NCBI GenBank assembly: GCA_017483425.1
Contig: JAFUWM010000103.1
Location: forward strand, 1 to 23,928
DNA from: Lachnospiraceae bacterium
GTDB lineage: Bacteria > Bacillota > Clostridia > Lachnospirales > Lachnospiraceae
Direction of reading: 5' to 3'
DNA length: 23,928 nucleotides
In this document: one piece after another, positions 1-6,679 of the stretch
Layout of the letters: every line of letters begins with the position of its first letter
How positions within the stretch are numbered: position 1 is the stretch's first letter
Notes under the pieces: generated by a model
What the model was told of the DNA's origin: nothing
The model's input: the letters and a program-made list of their open reading frames with translations, nothing else
Database searches by the model: none
Position numbers and translations under genes: made by a program

Positions 1-1380
1 GCCTGCAAGGACTATGACATCGCCCTCCTTTGCGTTATGTATCGCATAGGCTATAGCCTCTTTCCTGTCGATTATCTTGATATACTCACCATCCGTCTTT
101 TTTATTCCCGTCTCTATGTCGTCAAGTATCGCCTGAGGCTCTTCAAATCTGGGATTGTCTGAGGTTATTATCGTGAAGTCGGATAGTCTGCCGGAGACCT
201 CGCCCATATCAAACCTTCGGTCTCTCGCCCTGTTTCCCCCGCAGCCGAAAACCGTTACTATCCTTTTAGGCTCATATTCCTTTAGAGTCGTCAAAAGACT
301 CTCAAGCGCCATCGCGTTATGCGCATAATCTATCATGAGTGTATAGTCAGGTGAAATCTCAATCATCTCGATCCTGCCTTTGACCTTTGCAGTCCTTAAA
401 GCTTTATTCATAGCCTCAACGGAAATATCAAAATGTCTGCACACGGCTATGGCGCAAAGCGCGTTATAAACCGTGAATCTCCCGGGCATATCGCACTGGA
501 AGGCCGCTTCCAAAAGACCCTTGGTATCAAACTTAACGCCCAGATACGATCCGCCGTTTATCAGCTCTATATTACAGGCTGCTATATCATTTCCGGCATT
601 CAGTCCGAATCGCTCCGCTTCGCAGTCGGAATCCTTCAATATGTCATCAATATGTCCGTCGTCACCGTTTAGTATTCCGACCCTGCACTGTCTGAAAAGA
701 AGCGACTTGCAGTGAAGATAATCATCGAAATCCTTATGCTCGTTGCCGCCTATATGATCCGGGGAAATATTGGTGAATACTCCGTAATCAAATATGAAAC
801 CGTCGGTACGGTGCAGCATAAGCGCCTGGGAAGACACCTCCATTACGACGGAATCTATGCCTTCTTTTACCATTTCCGCAAAATAACCCTGCAGCGTTAT
901 CGACTCGGGCGTGGTATTTAATGAGGGAATATGCTTATCACCTATTATGGTTTCAATAGTGCCGACAAGCCCCACCTTATGCCCGGCATTTTCAAGCATC
1001 TCCTTTATTAGATATGTTGTTGTTGTCTTTCCCTTGGTTCCCGTCACGCCTATAGTCGTAAGCTTCTGTGCCGGATAGTCATACCATGCCGCTGAAATAT
1101 ACGCGAGCGCCTGCCTTGTGCTCTCTACTCTGACCACGGTCACAACGGTGTCATCCGGAAGCGCCACATCCTTTTCGGTAACTATGACCTTTGCGCCCTT
1201 ATTAACTGCTTCCTCCGCAAAATCATGGCCGTCGAAATTCGCCCCCGTAATACATACAAAAAGGCATCTTTCCTCAAGCCCTCTTGTATCGTTTACAATC
1301 TTTGTAACCTCTATCCCCTCCGTGTCTCCACGTATGATGCTGTATTCAATCTCCCCCAGAAGATCCTCAAGTTTTTTCAT
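1..1380 (-). CDS. murE: MurE, UDP-MurNAc-tripeptide synthetase (meso-DAP type), 3' end cut by window
   Basis: Cytoplasmic Mur ligase that adds the third amino acid to UDP-MurNAc-L-Ala-D-Glu using ATP, in peptidoglycan synthesis. Reading leftward from ATG 1380 gives 460 uninterrupted codons to the window edge. Visible features: an N-terminal substrate domain (NDTRG, then GANFDGHDF), the ATP loop GVTGTKGKTTTT, the central-domain stretch EVSSQAL, NISPDH, and the C-terminal-domain motifs MIDYAHN, FGCGGNRARDRR and TSDNPRFE. DNPR is the signature associated with meso-diaminopimelate, whereas lysine-adding enzymes differ there. The frame leaves the window at VIVLAG, just before the expected KGHE motif, so about 25-30 residues are missing. 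AAGGGGAAC lies just upstream of the ATG as ribosome-binding site. It is divergent from the gene at 1480. The family is certain; DAP specificity is inferred from DNPR. Confidence 0.94.
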   Translation of the reverse strand, partial: MKKLEDLLGEIEYSIIRGDTEGIEVTKIVNDTRGLEERCLFVCITGANFDGHDFAEEAVNKGAKVIVTEKDVALPDDTVVTVVRVESTRQALAYISAAWYDYPAQKLTTIGVTGTKGKTTTTYLIKEMLENAGHKVGLVGTIETIIGDKHIPSLNTTPESITLQGYFAEMVKEGIDSVVMEVSSQALMLHRTDGFIFDYGVFTNISPDHIGGNEHKDFDDYLHCKSLLFRQCRVGILNGDDGHIDDILKDSDCEAERFGLNAGNDIAACNIELINGGSYLGVKFDTKGLLEAAFQCDMPGRFTVYNALCAIAVCRHFDISVEAMNKALRTAKVKGRIEMIEISPDYTLMIDYAHNAMALESLLTTLKEYEPKRIVTVFGCGGNRARDRRFDMGEVSGRLSDFTIITSDNPRFEEPQAILDDIETGIKKTDGEYIKIIDRKEAIAYAIHNAKEGDVIVLAG

Positions 1381-1439
1381 GACAGTTCCCCTTATCTGCT
1401 TTATCTATGATCTACGTGATTTGTAATTTCGCTTACTAT

Positions 1440-1468
1440 ATTATATCCTTGTCAAATGAACCATTCAA
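1440..1468 (-). promoter_or_regulatory. Putative sigma-A promoter of murE
   Basis: On the minus strand TTGAAT (1468-1463) is followed after exactly 17 bases by a perfect TATAAT (1445-1440), about 60 bases upstream of the murE ATG. The -35 box lies inside the longest version of the divergent ORF, which is one more reason to start that gene at 1480 and not at 1456. Seen by eye only. Confidence 0.6.
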
Positions 1469-1469
1469 C

Positions 1470-1475
1470 AAGGAT
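1470..1475 (+). promoter_or_regulatory. Ribosome-binding site deciding the Gx transporter start
   Basis: AAGGAT lies four bases before ATG 1480. The earlier in-frame ATG at 1456 has only a pyrimidine/AT-rich sequence before it and no Shine-Dalgarno match, so 1480 is the better start. Confidence 0.6.
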
Positions 1476-1479
1476 CCTG

Positions 1480-1992
1480 ATGAAAAGAAGCAGCGCCGGA
1501 AAAATCGCATATCTCGGATTACTTACCTCTCTTGCGGTAATAATGGGTTATGTAGAATATCTGATACCTTTCAGGTTTCCGGTACCGGGAGTTAAACTCG
1601 GTCTTGCAAACGTAGTGATAGTTCCGGTATTATACTGGTTCGGATTGCCGGCTGCTCTTATAGTATCCGTTATAAGAATACTTATATCAGGCATTCTTTT
1701 CGGAAATGCTTTTGGCGTGCTTTATTCGCTTTTCGGTACGCTCCTGAGTCTCCTTACAATGGAACTCCTTCGTAAAACTGAAAGTTTCTCGGTGATCGGT
1801 GTAAGCGCCGCAGGCGGGGCTATGCATAACCTCGGACAAATAATCGCAGCCATGGTTATAACCGGAACTCCCGCGGTCATCCGGTATCTTCCTGTACTGC
1901 TTGTTGCGGGTGATATCACGGGCTGCCTTATAGGTCTTATAAGCGCCATGCTGCTTAAGCGTGTCCCCCTGACAGCGCCGGAATCCGCATAA
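1480..1992 (+). CDS. Gx transporter family membrane protein (formerly 'heptaprenyl diphosphate synthase component I')
   Basis: A 170-residue, very hydrophobic integral membrane protein with about five to six membrane segments. The N-terminal GKIAYLGLLTSLAVIMGYVE, the PGVKLGLANVVIV stretch and the GGAMHNLGQ stretch identify the Gx transporter (Hpre_diP_synt_I) family, whose fold resembles the S components of ECF vitamin transporters. The old name comes from adjacency to prenyl-synthase genes in some genomes, not from a shown activity. A start at 1456 would add eight residues (MNHSTRIL) but lacks a ribosome-binding site. It stands alone here: no NusG-like or polyprenyl-synthase gene sits beside it, so its substrate cannot be inferred. 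The family call is firm; the function is open. Confidence 0.85.
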   Translation: MKRSSAGKIAYLGLLTSLAVIMGYVEYLIPFRFPVPGVKLGLANVVIVPVLYWFGLPAALIVSVIRILISGILFGNAFGVLYSLFGTLLSLLTMELLRKTESFSVIGVSAAGGAMHNLGQIIAAMVITGTPAVIRYLPVLLVAGDITGCLIGLISAMLLKRVPLTAPESA

Positions 1993-2228
1993 AGGATCAG
2001 TAAGCAACAGAATCTATCCCGTCATCAGACTTTTTTTCTTCAGATACCTCAAGTACTACTTTGTTAGGCAGACGTGATGCTGACTGATGCAGAACTGGAA
2101 CATATGTTGTGAAAGTCTTGGTTTTATTGAAAAATCAGCGGCTTTGGAGTAGTATAAAATCAAGAGAAAAATAAATCGTTACTATACAGAATTATTGATG
2201 ATGTCTCGTAAGAAGAGAGGAAGAATAT
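1993..2228. other. Intergenic region, low GC, with possible promoter
   Basis: No coding sequence is convincing here. There is a run of seven T near 2027 without a clear stem before it, so I do not call a terminator. A weak promoter candidate for the next gene is TTGAAA at 2127-2132 with TAGTAT (2150-2155, 17-base spacer) or TATAAA (2153-2158, 20-base spacer). A ribosome-binding site, GAGAGGAAG, lies just before ATG 2229. This is where base composition turns AT-rich compared with the flanks. Confidence 0.35.
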
Positions 2229-2492
2229 ATGATAAAAACAATAAACGATGACAGAGTGATTACAACCGATGAAATGGAGAGGAAATACTTCGGACTGACG
2301 ATACTGTACCAAATTGTTAGAGACGGATCTTTGATTTATAAAGGTAAAGTGTTAGCTGTTGCAGATTTTGCTGATGCGGAAAAACTCAGTAAAATGCAAT
2401 TAGACTACCATAATAAGAACATAGAAACCTCTATGTGCTTTTCTGATAATTCTAATCAGACACTATCAGTTGTAGGTCTTGAGGTTGTGTGA
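2229..2492 (+). CDS. Unrecognised 87-aa protein, first gene of a two-gene cassette with a retropepsin-like protease
   Basis: I do not recognise this family. The protein is soluble-looking: no signal peptide, no membrane segment, mixed charge, with a central IVRDGSLIYKGKVLAVADFADAEKL segment that could be a small alpha/beta fold. It has a good ribosome-binding site (GAGAGG) before ATG 2229 and codon use that leans to AT-rich codons. Its TGA at 2490-2492 overlaps the GTG at 2489 that can start the next gene, so the two are probably translationally coupled. The tight coupling suggests a partner, substrate or regulator of the protease, but nothing in the sequence shows which. It is real-looking because of its start signals and coupling. 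Confidence 0.6.
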   Translation: MIKTINDDRVITTDEMERKYFGLTILYQIVRDGSLIYKGKVLAVADFADAEKLSKMQLDYHNKNIETSMCFSDNSNQTLSVVGLEVV

Positions 2493-3085
2493 AGATGTCC
2501 CTAAGTTTTGAATACTCACTATTCCCGCCCAAGTTTCACTGTATAATGAGCAGCAGAAGCAGTACACCCAACAATAATAATGATCCCTTATTCTTTAGTG
2601 GCGATCTCAAATTTGATACAGGTGCAGACATCACCTGCATTAGCGCAAATAGGTTGAATCTATATACTACGGAAGAAGAGTTTACGTCATGGATACAAAC
2701 ACATAATAACATCGAGATAATAAAACAAGGAAATCTTAAAAGAAATGGGATTGTGGTAACAAAATCCAAGGGAATTGACAAAGAAGCAGAGGATATAAAG
2801 GCATATGCATACCAATTAGAGGACTTTACCATAGAATCTGCAGATGGAAGTATATCACTTGGAAGCGTCCCTGTTTTTATAACATTTGATAAAAGATTTC
2901 AGACTCCGTTGCTGGGGCGTGATTTATTGAGTCTTCTTAATATTGAAATTGATAACGACAGTAATATGATGAATATTTCATCTACAGAAAAGCTTAAGAA
3001 TAACAAGATAACACCCCAGTTCTTTATCAACCAGGGTATATACAACAATAGAAATATGGTTATAGAAGAGAACGCATTGTTATAA
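2489..3085 (+). CDS. Retropepsin-like aspartic protease domain protein
   Basis: A 198-residue protein with the hallmarks of a retroviral-type aspartic protease: the active-site turn FDTGADITCIS (catalytic Asp43, Thr44, Gly45 counted from GTG 2489) and, about 100 residues on, the psi-loop/helix motif PLLGRDLLSLLNIEI (Gly143-Arg144-Asp145), matching the ILGRD-type element of retropepsins. Only one DTG is present, so an active enzyme would be a homodimer, as for retropepsins. The DTG-to-GRD distance is larger than in HIV protease, implying an insertion around the flap. The N-terminal 40 residues are polar with an Asn run and show no signal peptide. The start is either GTG 2489 or ATG 2495; both lie on the preceding gene's stop. 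No reverse transcriptase or gag-like gene is nearby, so this is not a recognisable retroelement. Domain call good; biological role unknown. Confidence 0.72.
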   Translation: MKMSLSFEYSLFPPKFHCIMSSRSSTPNNNNDPLFFSGDLKFDTGADITCISANRLNLYTTEEEFTSWIQTHNNIEIIKQGNLKRNGIVVTKSKGIDKEAEDIKAYAYQLEDFTIESADGSISLGSVPVFITFDKRFQTPLLGRDLLSLLNIEIDNDSNMMNISSTEKLKNNKITPQFFINQGIYNNRNMVIEENALL

Positions 3086-3132
3086 ATGAATTTTCCTTTA
3101 TTTCCTTTCTTTGCGGTATCTTTCCACCACTC

Positions 3133-3336
3133 ATGTATAGTCTTTCTGAAGGTAGTGTATTTTTTTATGATCCCGCCGCGACAGGCGAGTTATTTCAAGT
3201 AAAATGCGGGTTATATGCAAAGACTGTGTTGACAGACCGGGTTCCTTGTGTAGAATTAAACGGAGTTCATATTATAAGTGATAATAGTAGCGCCTGTTAT
3301 AAAGCCTTGAGAAAGGAGCAAAGAATCTATGCTTAA
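3133..3336 (+). CDS. Doubtful 67-aa ORF, possibly a gene remnant
   Basis: The ORF reads MYSLSEGSVFFYDPAATG... and ends overlapping the start of the next gene (stop TAA 3334-3336, next ATG 3329). The translation looks protein-like and its frame is open upstream of the ATG, but there is no ribosome-binding site before 3133. A near-consensus promoter for the next gene lies inside it at 3229-3256. It may be the 3' remnant of a decayed gene, or chance coding in a leader region. I recognise no family. Confidence 0.25.
   Translation: MYSLSEGSVFFYDPAATGELFQVKCGLYAKTVLTDRVPCVELNGVHIISDNSSACYKALRKEQRIYA
3229..3256 (+). promoter_or_regulatory. Near-consensus sigma-A promoter
   Basis: TTGACA (3229-3234), a 16-base spacer and TAGAAT (3251-3256) match the sigma-A consensus at 11 of 12 positions. 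A transcript would begin near 3263 and give a leader of roughly 65 bases before the gene at 3329. Confidence 0.6.
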
Positions 3337-3649
3337 AGGATGGAATAATGCGCCTAAGGCATCGCTTACTATAAGGATGCTGATAGGGGCATATCTGCTG
3401 TATATCGATTACCAGATATTCGGGGATGTGATGGCGCGTGAAGGAGCTTCAAAGATAGTCATGATAACGTTTATGGTGTTTTTTGCCATAGTAGGGGTGT
3501 TCTTGATAATCATGAGCTTAAAAGCGCTGACCGGAGCAGGATCTGATAAATCCGATGAGAAGCGGAGCGATCCGGCAGATCCTGAAAAAAATCAGAGACA
3601 AAAAAATCAGAGTGGGATGGAATCAGATGATGATTTTTTATCAAAATAG
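3329..3649 (+). CDS. Small membrane protein with two transmembrane helices, unknown function
   Basis: A 106-residue protein with a strong ribosome-binding site (GAAAGGAG, 3311-3318) before ATG 3329. The first 14 residues are polar. Two hydrophobic segments follow (about residues 15-35, IRMLIGAYLLYIDYQIFGDVM, and 43-65, IVMITFMVFFAIVGVFLIIM). The rest is a highly charged tail rich in Asp, Lys, Glu and Gln, with two nearby copies of an AAAAAATCAGAG repeat encoding KNQ. This arrangement fits a small inner-membrane protein with a disordered cytoplasmic tail. No family recognised. The next gene has its own promoter, so it is not clearly part of the arabinose operon. Confidence 0.7.
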   Translation: MLKGWNNAPKASLTIRMLIGAYLLYIDYQIFGDVMAREGASKIVMITFMVFFAIVGVFLIIMSLKALTGAGSDKSDEKRSDPADPEKNQRQKNQSGMESDDDFLSK

Positions 3650-3667
3650 GTGAAATTATTATGCAAA

Positions 3668-3713
3668 TTGACTATGTTTCGTTGACATTTTCGTCAATTT
3701 TTTGTAATATAAT
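3668..3713 (+). promoter_or_regulatory. Promoter of the arabinose transport operon with overlapping repeats
   Basis: TTGACA at 3682-3687 pairs with TAATAT (3705-3710, 17-base spacer) or with a perfect TATAAT (3708-3713, 20-base spacer). The -35 box is part of an inverted repeat, TTGAC (3682-3686) and GTCAA (3693-3697), and a second TTGAC lies at 3668-3672, fourteen bases upstream. Such symmetry over a -35 box is typical of an operator, but the regulator is not known. Confidence 0.6.
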
Positions 3714-3715
3714 CG

Positions 3716-3735
3716 CACTGGGCTTAAACCCGGTG
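3716..3735 (+). promoter_or_regulatory. Inverted repeat just downstream of the ara promoter (operator or leader hairpin)
   Basis: CACTGGG (3716-3722) and CCCGGTG (3729-3735) pair over seven positions (one G-T wobble) around the loop CTTAAA. The repeat lies at or just after the expected transcription start and about 30 bases before the Shine-Dalgarno GGAGG (3756-3760). It could be a repressor operator or an RNA hairpin. Confidence 0.45.
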
Positions 3736-3767
3736 AAACTATCAATTATTTTTATGGAGGATTTTGC

Positions 3768-5006
3768 ATGAAAAAGAAAGTTTTGAGCGTTCTGCTCAGC
3801 ATGACAATGGTTGCTGCGATCCTTGCAGGATGTGGCAGCTCTGCTGCGGATACTTCCGCACCTGCAGCTGATACTGCTGCGGCTGACACGGCTGCAGAGG
3901 ATACGGCTGATGATGCAGCTGAAGATACGGCTGCGGATGATACTGCGGCTACAGCTGATGAGGCAGTTGAGGCAGCTGCTGAAGCTACTTCAGGCGGCGG
4001 GAGAGTTGCTGTTGCAATGCCTACACAGTCATCAGAGAGATGGATCAACGACGGCGCAAACATGAAGTCACAGCTCGAGGATCTCGGCTACGAAGTTGAT
4101 CTTCAGTATGCAGAGGACGATGTCCAGATGCAGGTTTCACAGATCGAGAACATGATAGCTTCAGGCGCTGACTGCCTTGTTATCGCAGCTATCGACTCAG
4201 GCGCTCTTGTAAACGTTGAGGATCAGGCTAAGCAGGCAGGTATCCCGATCATCGCTTATGACCGTCTTCTTATGGACACGGATGCTGTTTCATACTATGC
4301 TACATTCGATAACAAGGGCGTAGGAACCGTTATCGGTACATACATCAAGGATCATGCTACAAAGGACGGCAATGAGGGTCTTGATGCTGTAAAGGCAGCA
4401 GGTCTTACAATGAACATCGAGTTCCTTATGGGATCTCCCGACGACAACAACGCTCTTATGCTTTACAATGGTCTTATGGAAGTTCTTCAGCCTTATCTTG
4501 ATGACGGCACACTCGTCTGCAAGTCAGGCCGTACTTCATTTGATGACACATGTATCCTCAGGTGGTCACAGGAGACCGCTCAGCAGAACATGGAGAACTA
4601 TCTCACAGGTTTCTATGCTGACGAGGATATCGACATCGTTGCAAGCGCATTCGACGGCTTCGCATACGGCGCTAAGGCAGCTCTTGAGGGAGCAGGCTAT
4701 ACAGAAGCTAACTGGCCTCTGATCACAGGTCAGGATGCCGAGCTCATGGCTACAAAGAACATCATCGCAGGTTGGCAGACAATGTCTATCTATAAGGATA
4801 CACGTCTCCTTGCTTCAAAGTGCGTTACGATGGTTCAGGCAGTGCTTGAGGGCGCAGAGCCTGAGATCAACGACACAGAGCAGTACAACAACGGCAAGAT
4901 CGTAGTTCCTTCATATCTCTGCACACCTGTCGCAGTTGACAAGAACAACTACAAAGAGCTTCTCATCGACGGCGGATACTACACCGAAGATCAGCTTGCT
5001 GAATAA
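3768..5006 (+). CDS. chvE: ChvE-like sugar-binding lipoprotein of an ABC importer (probably L-arabinose)
   Basis: Extracellular solute-binding lipoprotein, 412 residues, that captures a monosaccharide and delivers it to the GguAB-type transporter encoded next. The signal peptide ends in a lipobox, ILAGC, with lipidated Cys22. Residues 24-75 form an Ala/Asp/Thr-rich acidic linker, then GGG, then the periplasmic-binding-protein domain from about residue 79. The stretch VAVAMPTQSSERWINDGANM followed by DLQYAEDDVQMQVSQIENMI is strongly ChvE-like; ChvE-type proteins bind arabinose, galactose, xylose or related sugars. araA in the same cluster points to L-arabinose. The ribosome-binding site GGAGG is seven bases from the ATG. 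Codon use (ATC, CTT, GCA, AAG) is more selective than in the neighbours, as expected of a highly expressed gene. A terminator follows directly. Confidence 0.9.
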   Translation: MKKKVLSVLLSMTMVAAILAGCGSSAADTSAPAADTAAADTAAEDTADDAAEDTAADDTAATADEAVEAAAEATSGGGRVAVAMPTQSSERWINDGANMKSQLEDLGYEVDLQYAEDDVQMQVSQIENMIASGADCLVIAAIDSGALVNVEDQAKQAGIPIIAYDRLLMDTDAVSYYATFDNKGVGTVIGTYIKDHATKDGNEGLDAVKAAGLTMNIEFLMGSPDDNNALMLYNGLMEVLQPYLDDGTLVCKSGRTSFDDTCILRWSQETAQQNMENYLTGFYADEDIDIVASAFDGFAYGAKAALEGAGYTEANWPLITGQDAELMATKNIIAGWQTMSIYKDTRLLASKCVTMVQAVLEGAEPEINDTEQYNNGKIVVPSYLCTPVAVDKNNYKELLIDGGYYTEDQLAE

Positions 5007-5024
5007 GTCTTTTCAGTTATCTCT

Positions 5025-5055
5025 GGGGGGATTGCTTGCAATCCCCCCTTTTATT
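5025..5055 (+). terminator. Intercistronic terminator/attenuator after the binding-protein gene
   Basis: GGGGGGATTGC (5025-5035) and GCAATCCCCCC (5038-5048) form a perfect 11-base inverted repeat with a tiny loop, followed by TTTTATT. It sits 18 bases after the binding-protein stop and 70 bases before the ATPase gene. This placement would let most transcripts end after the binding protein and give it a molar excess over the membrane parts; it could also protect the 3' end of the short mRNA. Confidence 0.88.
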
Positions 5056-5125
5056 CAAAATGATGCAATCAATGTTCCATGACTGTTAAATGGGGTACGA
5101 GGGTTAGGAAAGGAATAAATACAGG

Positions 5126-6676
5126 ATGTCTGACTATATCTTGGAAATGAACCACATTACTAAGGAATTCTCGGGCGTGAAGGCTTTGGATGATGTCAAT
5201 CTGAAGGTCAAGCAGGGAGAAATACATGGTTTATGTGGTGAGAATGGAGCCGGAAAATCCACGTTGATGAACGTCCTCTCTGGCGTTTATCCACATGGCA
5301 CTTATTCCGGAGATATCGTCTATAAGGGCGAGGTATGTAAATTCAGGGATTTGAAAGAAAGCGAAGCCAAGGGCATCGTTATAATACATCAGGAGCTGGC
5401 GCTTTCGCCGCTTCTTTCCGTTGCCGAGAATGTTTTTATCGGTAATGAGCAGACCAGCGCGAAAGGCGTTATCGACTGGACGGAGACGAGGAGGAAGGCT
5501 CAGGAGATGCTTGCGAAGGTAGGACTTGAGCATGAGGATGTCAACGTTCCGGTCAATTCATTGGGAGTCGGTAAGCAGCAGCTTATAGAGATAGCAAAGG
5601 CCATGGCAAAGAAGGTCGATCTGCTGATCCTCGATGAGCCTACCGCCGCGCTTAATGATGAGGAGAGCCGGAAGCTTCTTGATATCATGCTTGATCTTAA
5701 GAAGCAGGGTGTTACCTGTATCATAATATCGCATAAGCTGAACGAGCTTGAGTATGTCTGCGACGCACTTACAATAATCCGTGACGGTCACACGATAGAA
5801 ACACTTACAAAGGGCGTAGATGATTTCAGCGAGGACCGTGTCATAAAGGGAATGGTCGGCCGTGAGATGACAAACAGATATCCCGTGCGCGAAGGCGTTG
5901 AGATCGGGGATGTCATCTTTGAGGTAAATGACTGGAATGTATATCATCCGGATGACGCCGAGAGGCAGATGCTCAAGGATATCAATATAAAAGTACGGGC
6001 CGGAGAGGTTGTAGGTCTTGCGGGACTTATGGGAGCCGGACGTACAGAGTTTGCAATGAGCGTATTTGGAAAGAGCTACGGTCAGAAGATCTCGGGTAAG
6101 GTTAAGATAAACGGTAAAGAGGTAGAGTTAAACAGCGTCAAGGATGCTATAGACAGCAAGCTGGCGTATGTGTCTGAGGACAGAAAGACCTACGGTCTGG
6201 TGCTGATAGATGATATCAAGCACAACATGACAATGGCTGCTTTGAGAAAATTCTTCTCGAACCACGGGGTTGTTAATTCAAATGATGAAATAGTTTCCGC
6301 GGATGAGTATATGGGTCGTATCAAGGTAAAGGCAAATTCCATAGAGCAGGCGGTCGGCTCGCTTTCCGGCGGAAACCAGCAGAAGGTCGTGCTTGCTAAG
6401 TGGATGCTGACTCAGCCCGATGTGCTTATCCTTGACGAACCCACCAGAGGTATCGATGTAGGTGCCAAATATGAGATATACTGTGTCATAAATGATCTTG
6501 CAAAGGCAGGTAAAGCCGTAATAGTCATCTCTTCTGAGATGCAGGAAATCATAGGAACGTGTGACAGGGTATATGTCATAAATGAAGGTGAGCTCGCAGG
6601 CGAGCTTAATAAGGAAGAGATCACACAGGAAAAGATCATGTCGTGCATCATGGCGCACAACAGAAAGGGAGAATAA
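5126..6676 (+). CDS. gguA: Sugar ABC importer ATPase with two nucleotide-binding domains (GguA/MmsA type)
   Basis: Cytoplasmic ATPase of 516 residues that drives monosaccharide import. Domain 1 has Walker A GENGAGKST (38-46), an unusual signature LGVGKQQ in place of LSGGQ, and Walker B LLILDEPTAAL. Domain 2 has the degenerate Walker A GLMGAGRTE (about 300-308, lacking the Lys), the signature LSGGNQQ (413-419) and Walker B VLILDEPTRGID (433-444). One normal and one degenerate site is typical of the carbohydrate CUT2 group (RbsA, XylG, MmsA/GguA). AGGAAAGGA precedes the ATG. The stop lies three bases before the permease start, so the two are co-translated. The sugar is inferred from araA downstream. 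Confidence 0.93.
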   Translation: MSDYILEMNHITKEFSGVKALDDVNLKVKQGEIHGLCGENGAGKSTLMNVLSGVYPHGTYSGDIVYKGEVCKFRDLKESEAKGIVIIHQELALSPLLSVAENVFIGNEQTSAKGVIDWTETRRKAQEMLAKVGLEHEDVNVPVNSLGVGKQQLIEIAKAMAKKVDLLILDEPTAALNDEESRKLLDIMLDLKKQGVTCIIISHKLNELEYVCDALTIIRDGHTIETLTKGVDDFSEDRVIKGMVGREMTNRYPVREGVEIGDVIFEVNDWNVYHPDDAERQMLKDINIKVRAGEVVGLAGLMGAGRTEFAMSVFGKSYGQKISGKVKINGKEVELNSVKDAIDSKLAYVSEDRKTYGLVLIDDIKHNMTMAALRKFFSNHGVVNSNDEIVSADEYMGRIKVKANSIEQAVGSLSGGNQQKVVLAKWMLTQPDVLILDEPTRGIDVGAKYEIYCVINDLAKAGKAVIVISSEMQEIIGTCDRVYVINEGELAGELNKEEITQEKIMSCIMAHNRKGE

Positions 6677-6679
6677 GAC

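Noticed and set aside
433..921. Three plus-strand ORFs of 69-80 codons opposite murE
   Set aside because: They lie antisense to the clear MurE frame, have no ribosome-binding sites and give no recognisable protein.
2010..2040. Terminator after the Gx transporter gene, based on a run of T near 2027
   Set aside because: No inverted repeat of useful length precedes the T-run.
2489..3085. Retrotransposon or group II intron remnant suggested by the retropepsin motif
   Set aside because: No reverse transcriptase, gag-like, integrase or intron domain motifs and no terminal repeats are seen around the gene.
3583..3613. Two copies of AAAAAATCAGAG as a possible repeat element or CRISPR-like unit
   Set aside because: Only two short copies inside a coding sequence for a polar tail; no further units.
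3752..4063. Minus-strand ORF of 103 codons rich in Ala, Ser and Val
   Set aside because: It is the reverse complement of the Ala/Asp/Thr linker of the binding protein; low-complexity DNA avoids stops on both strands.
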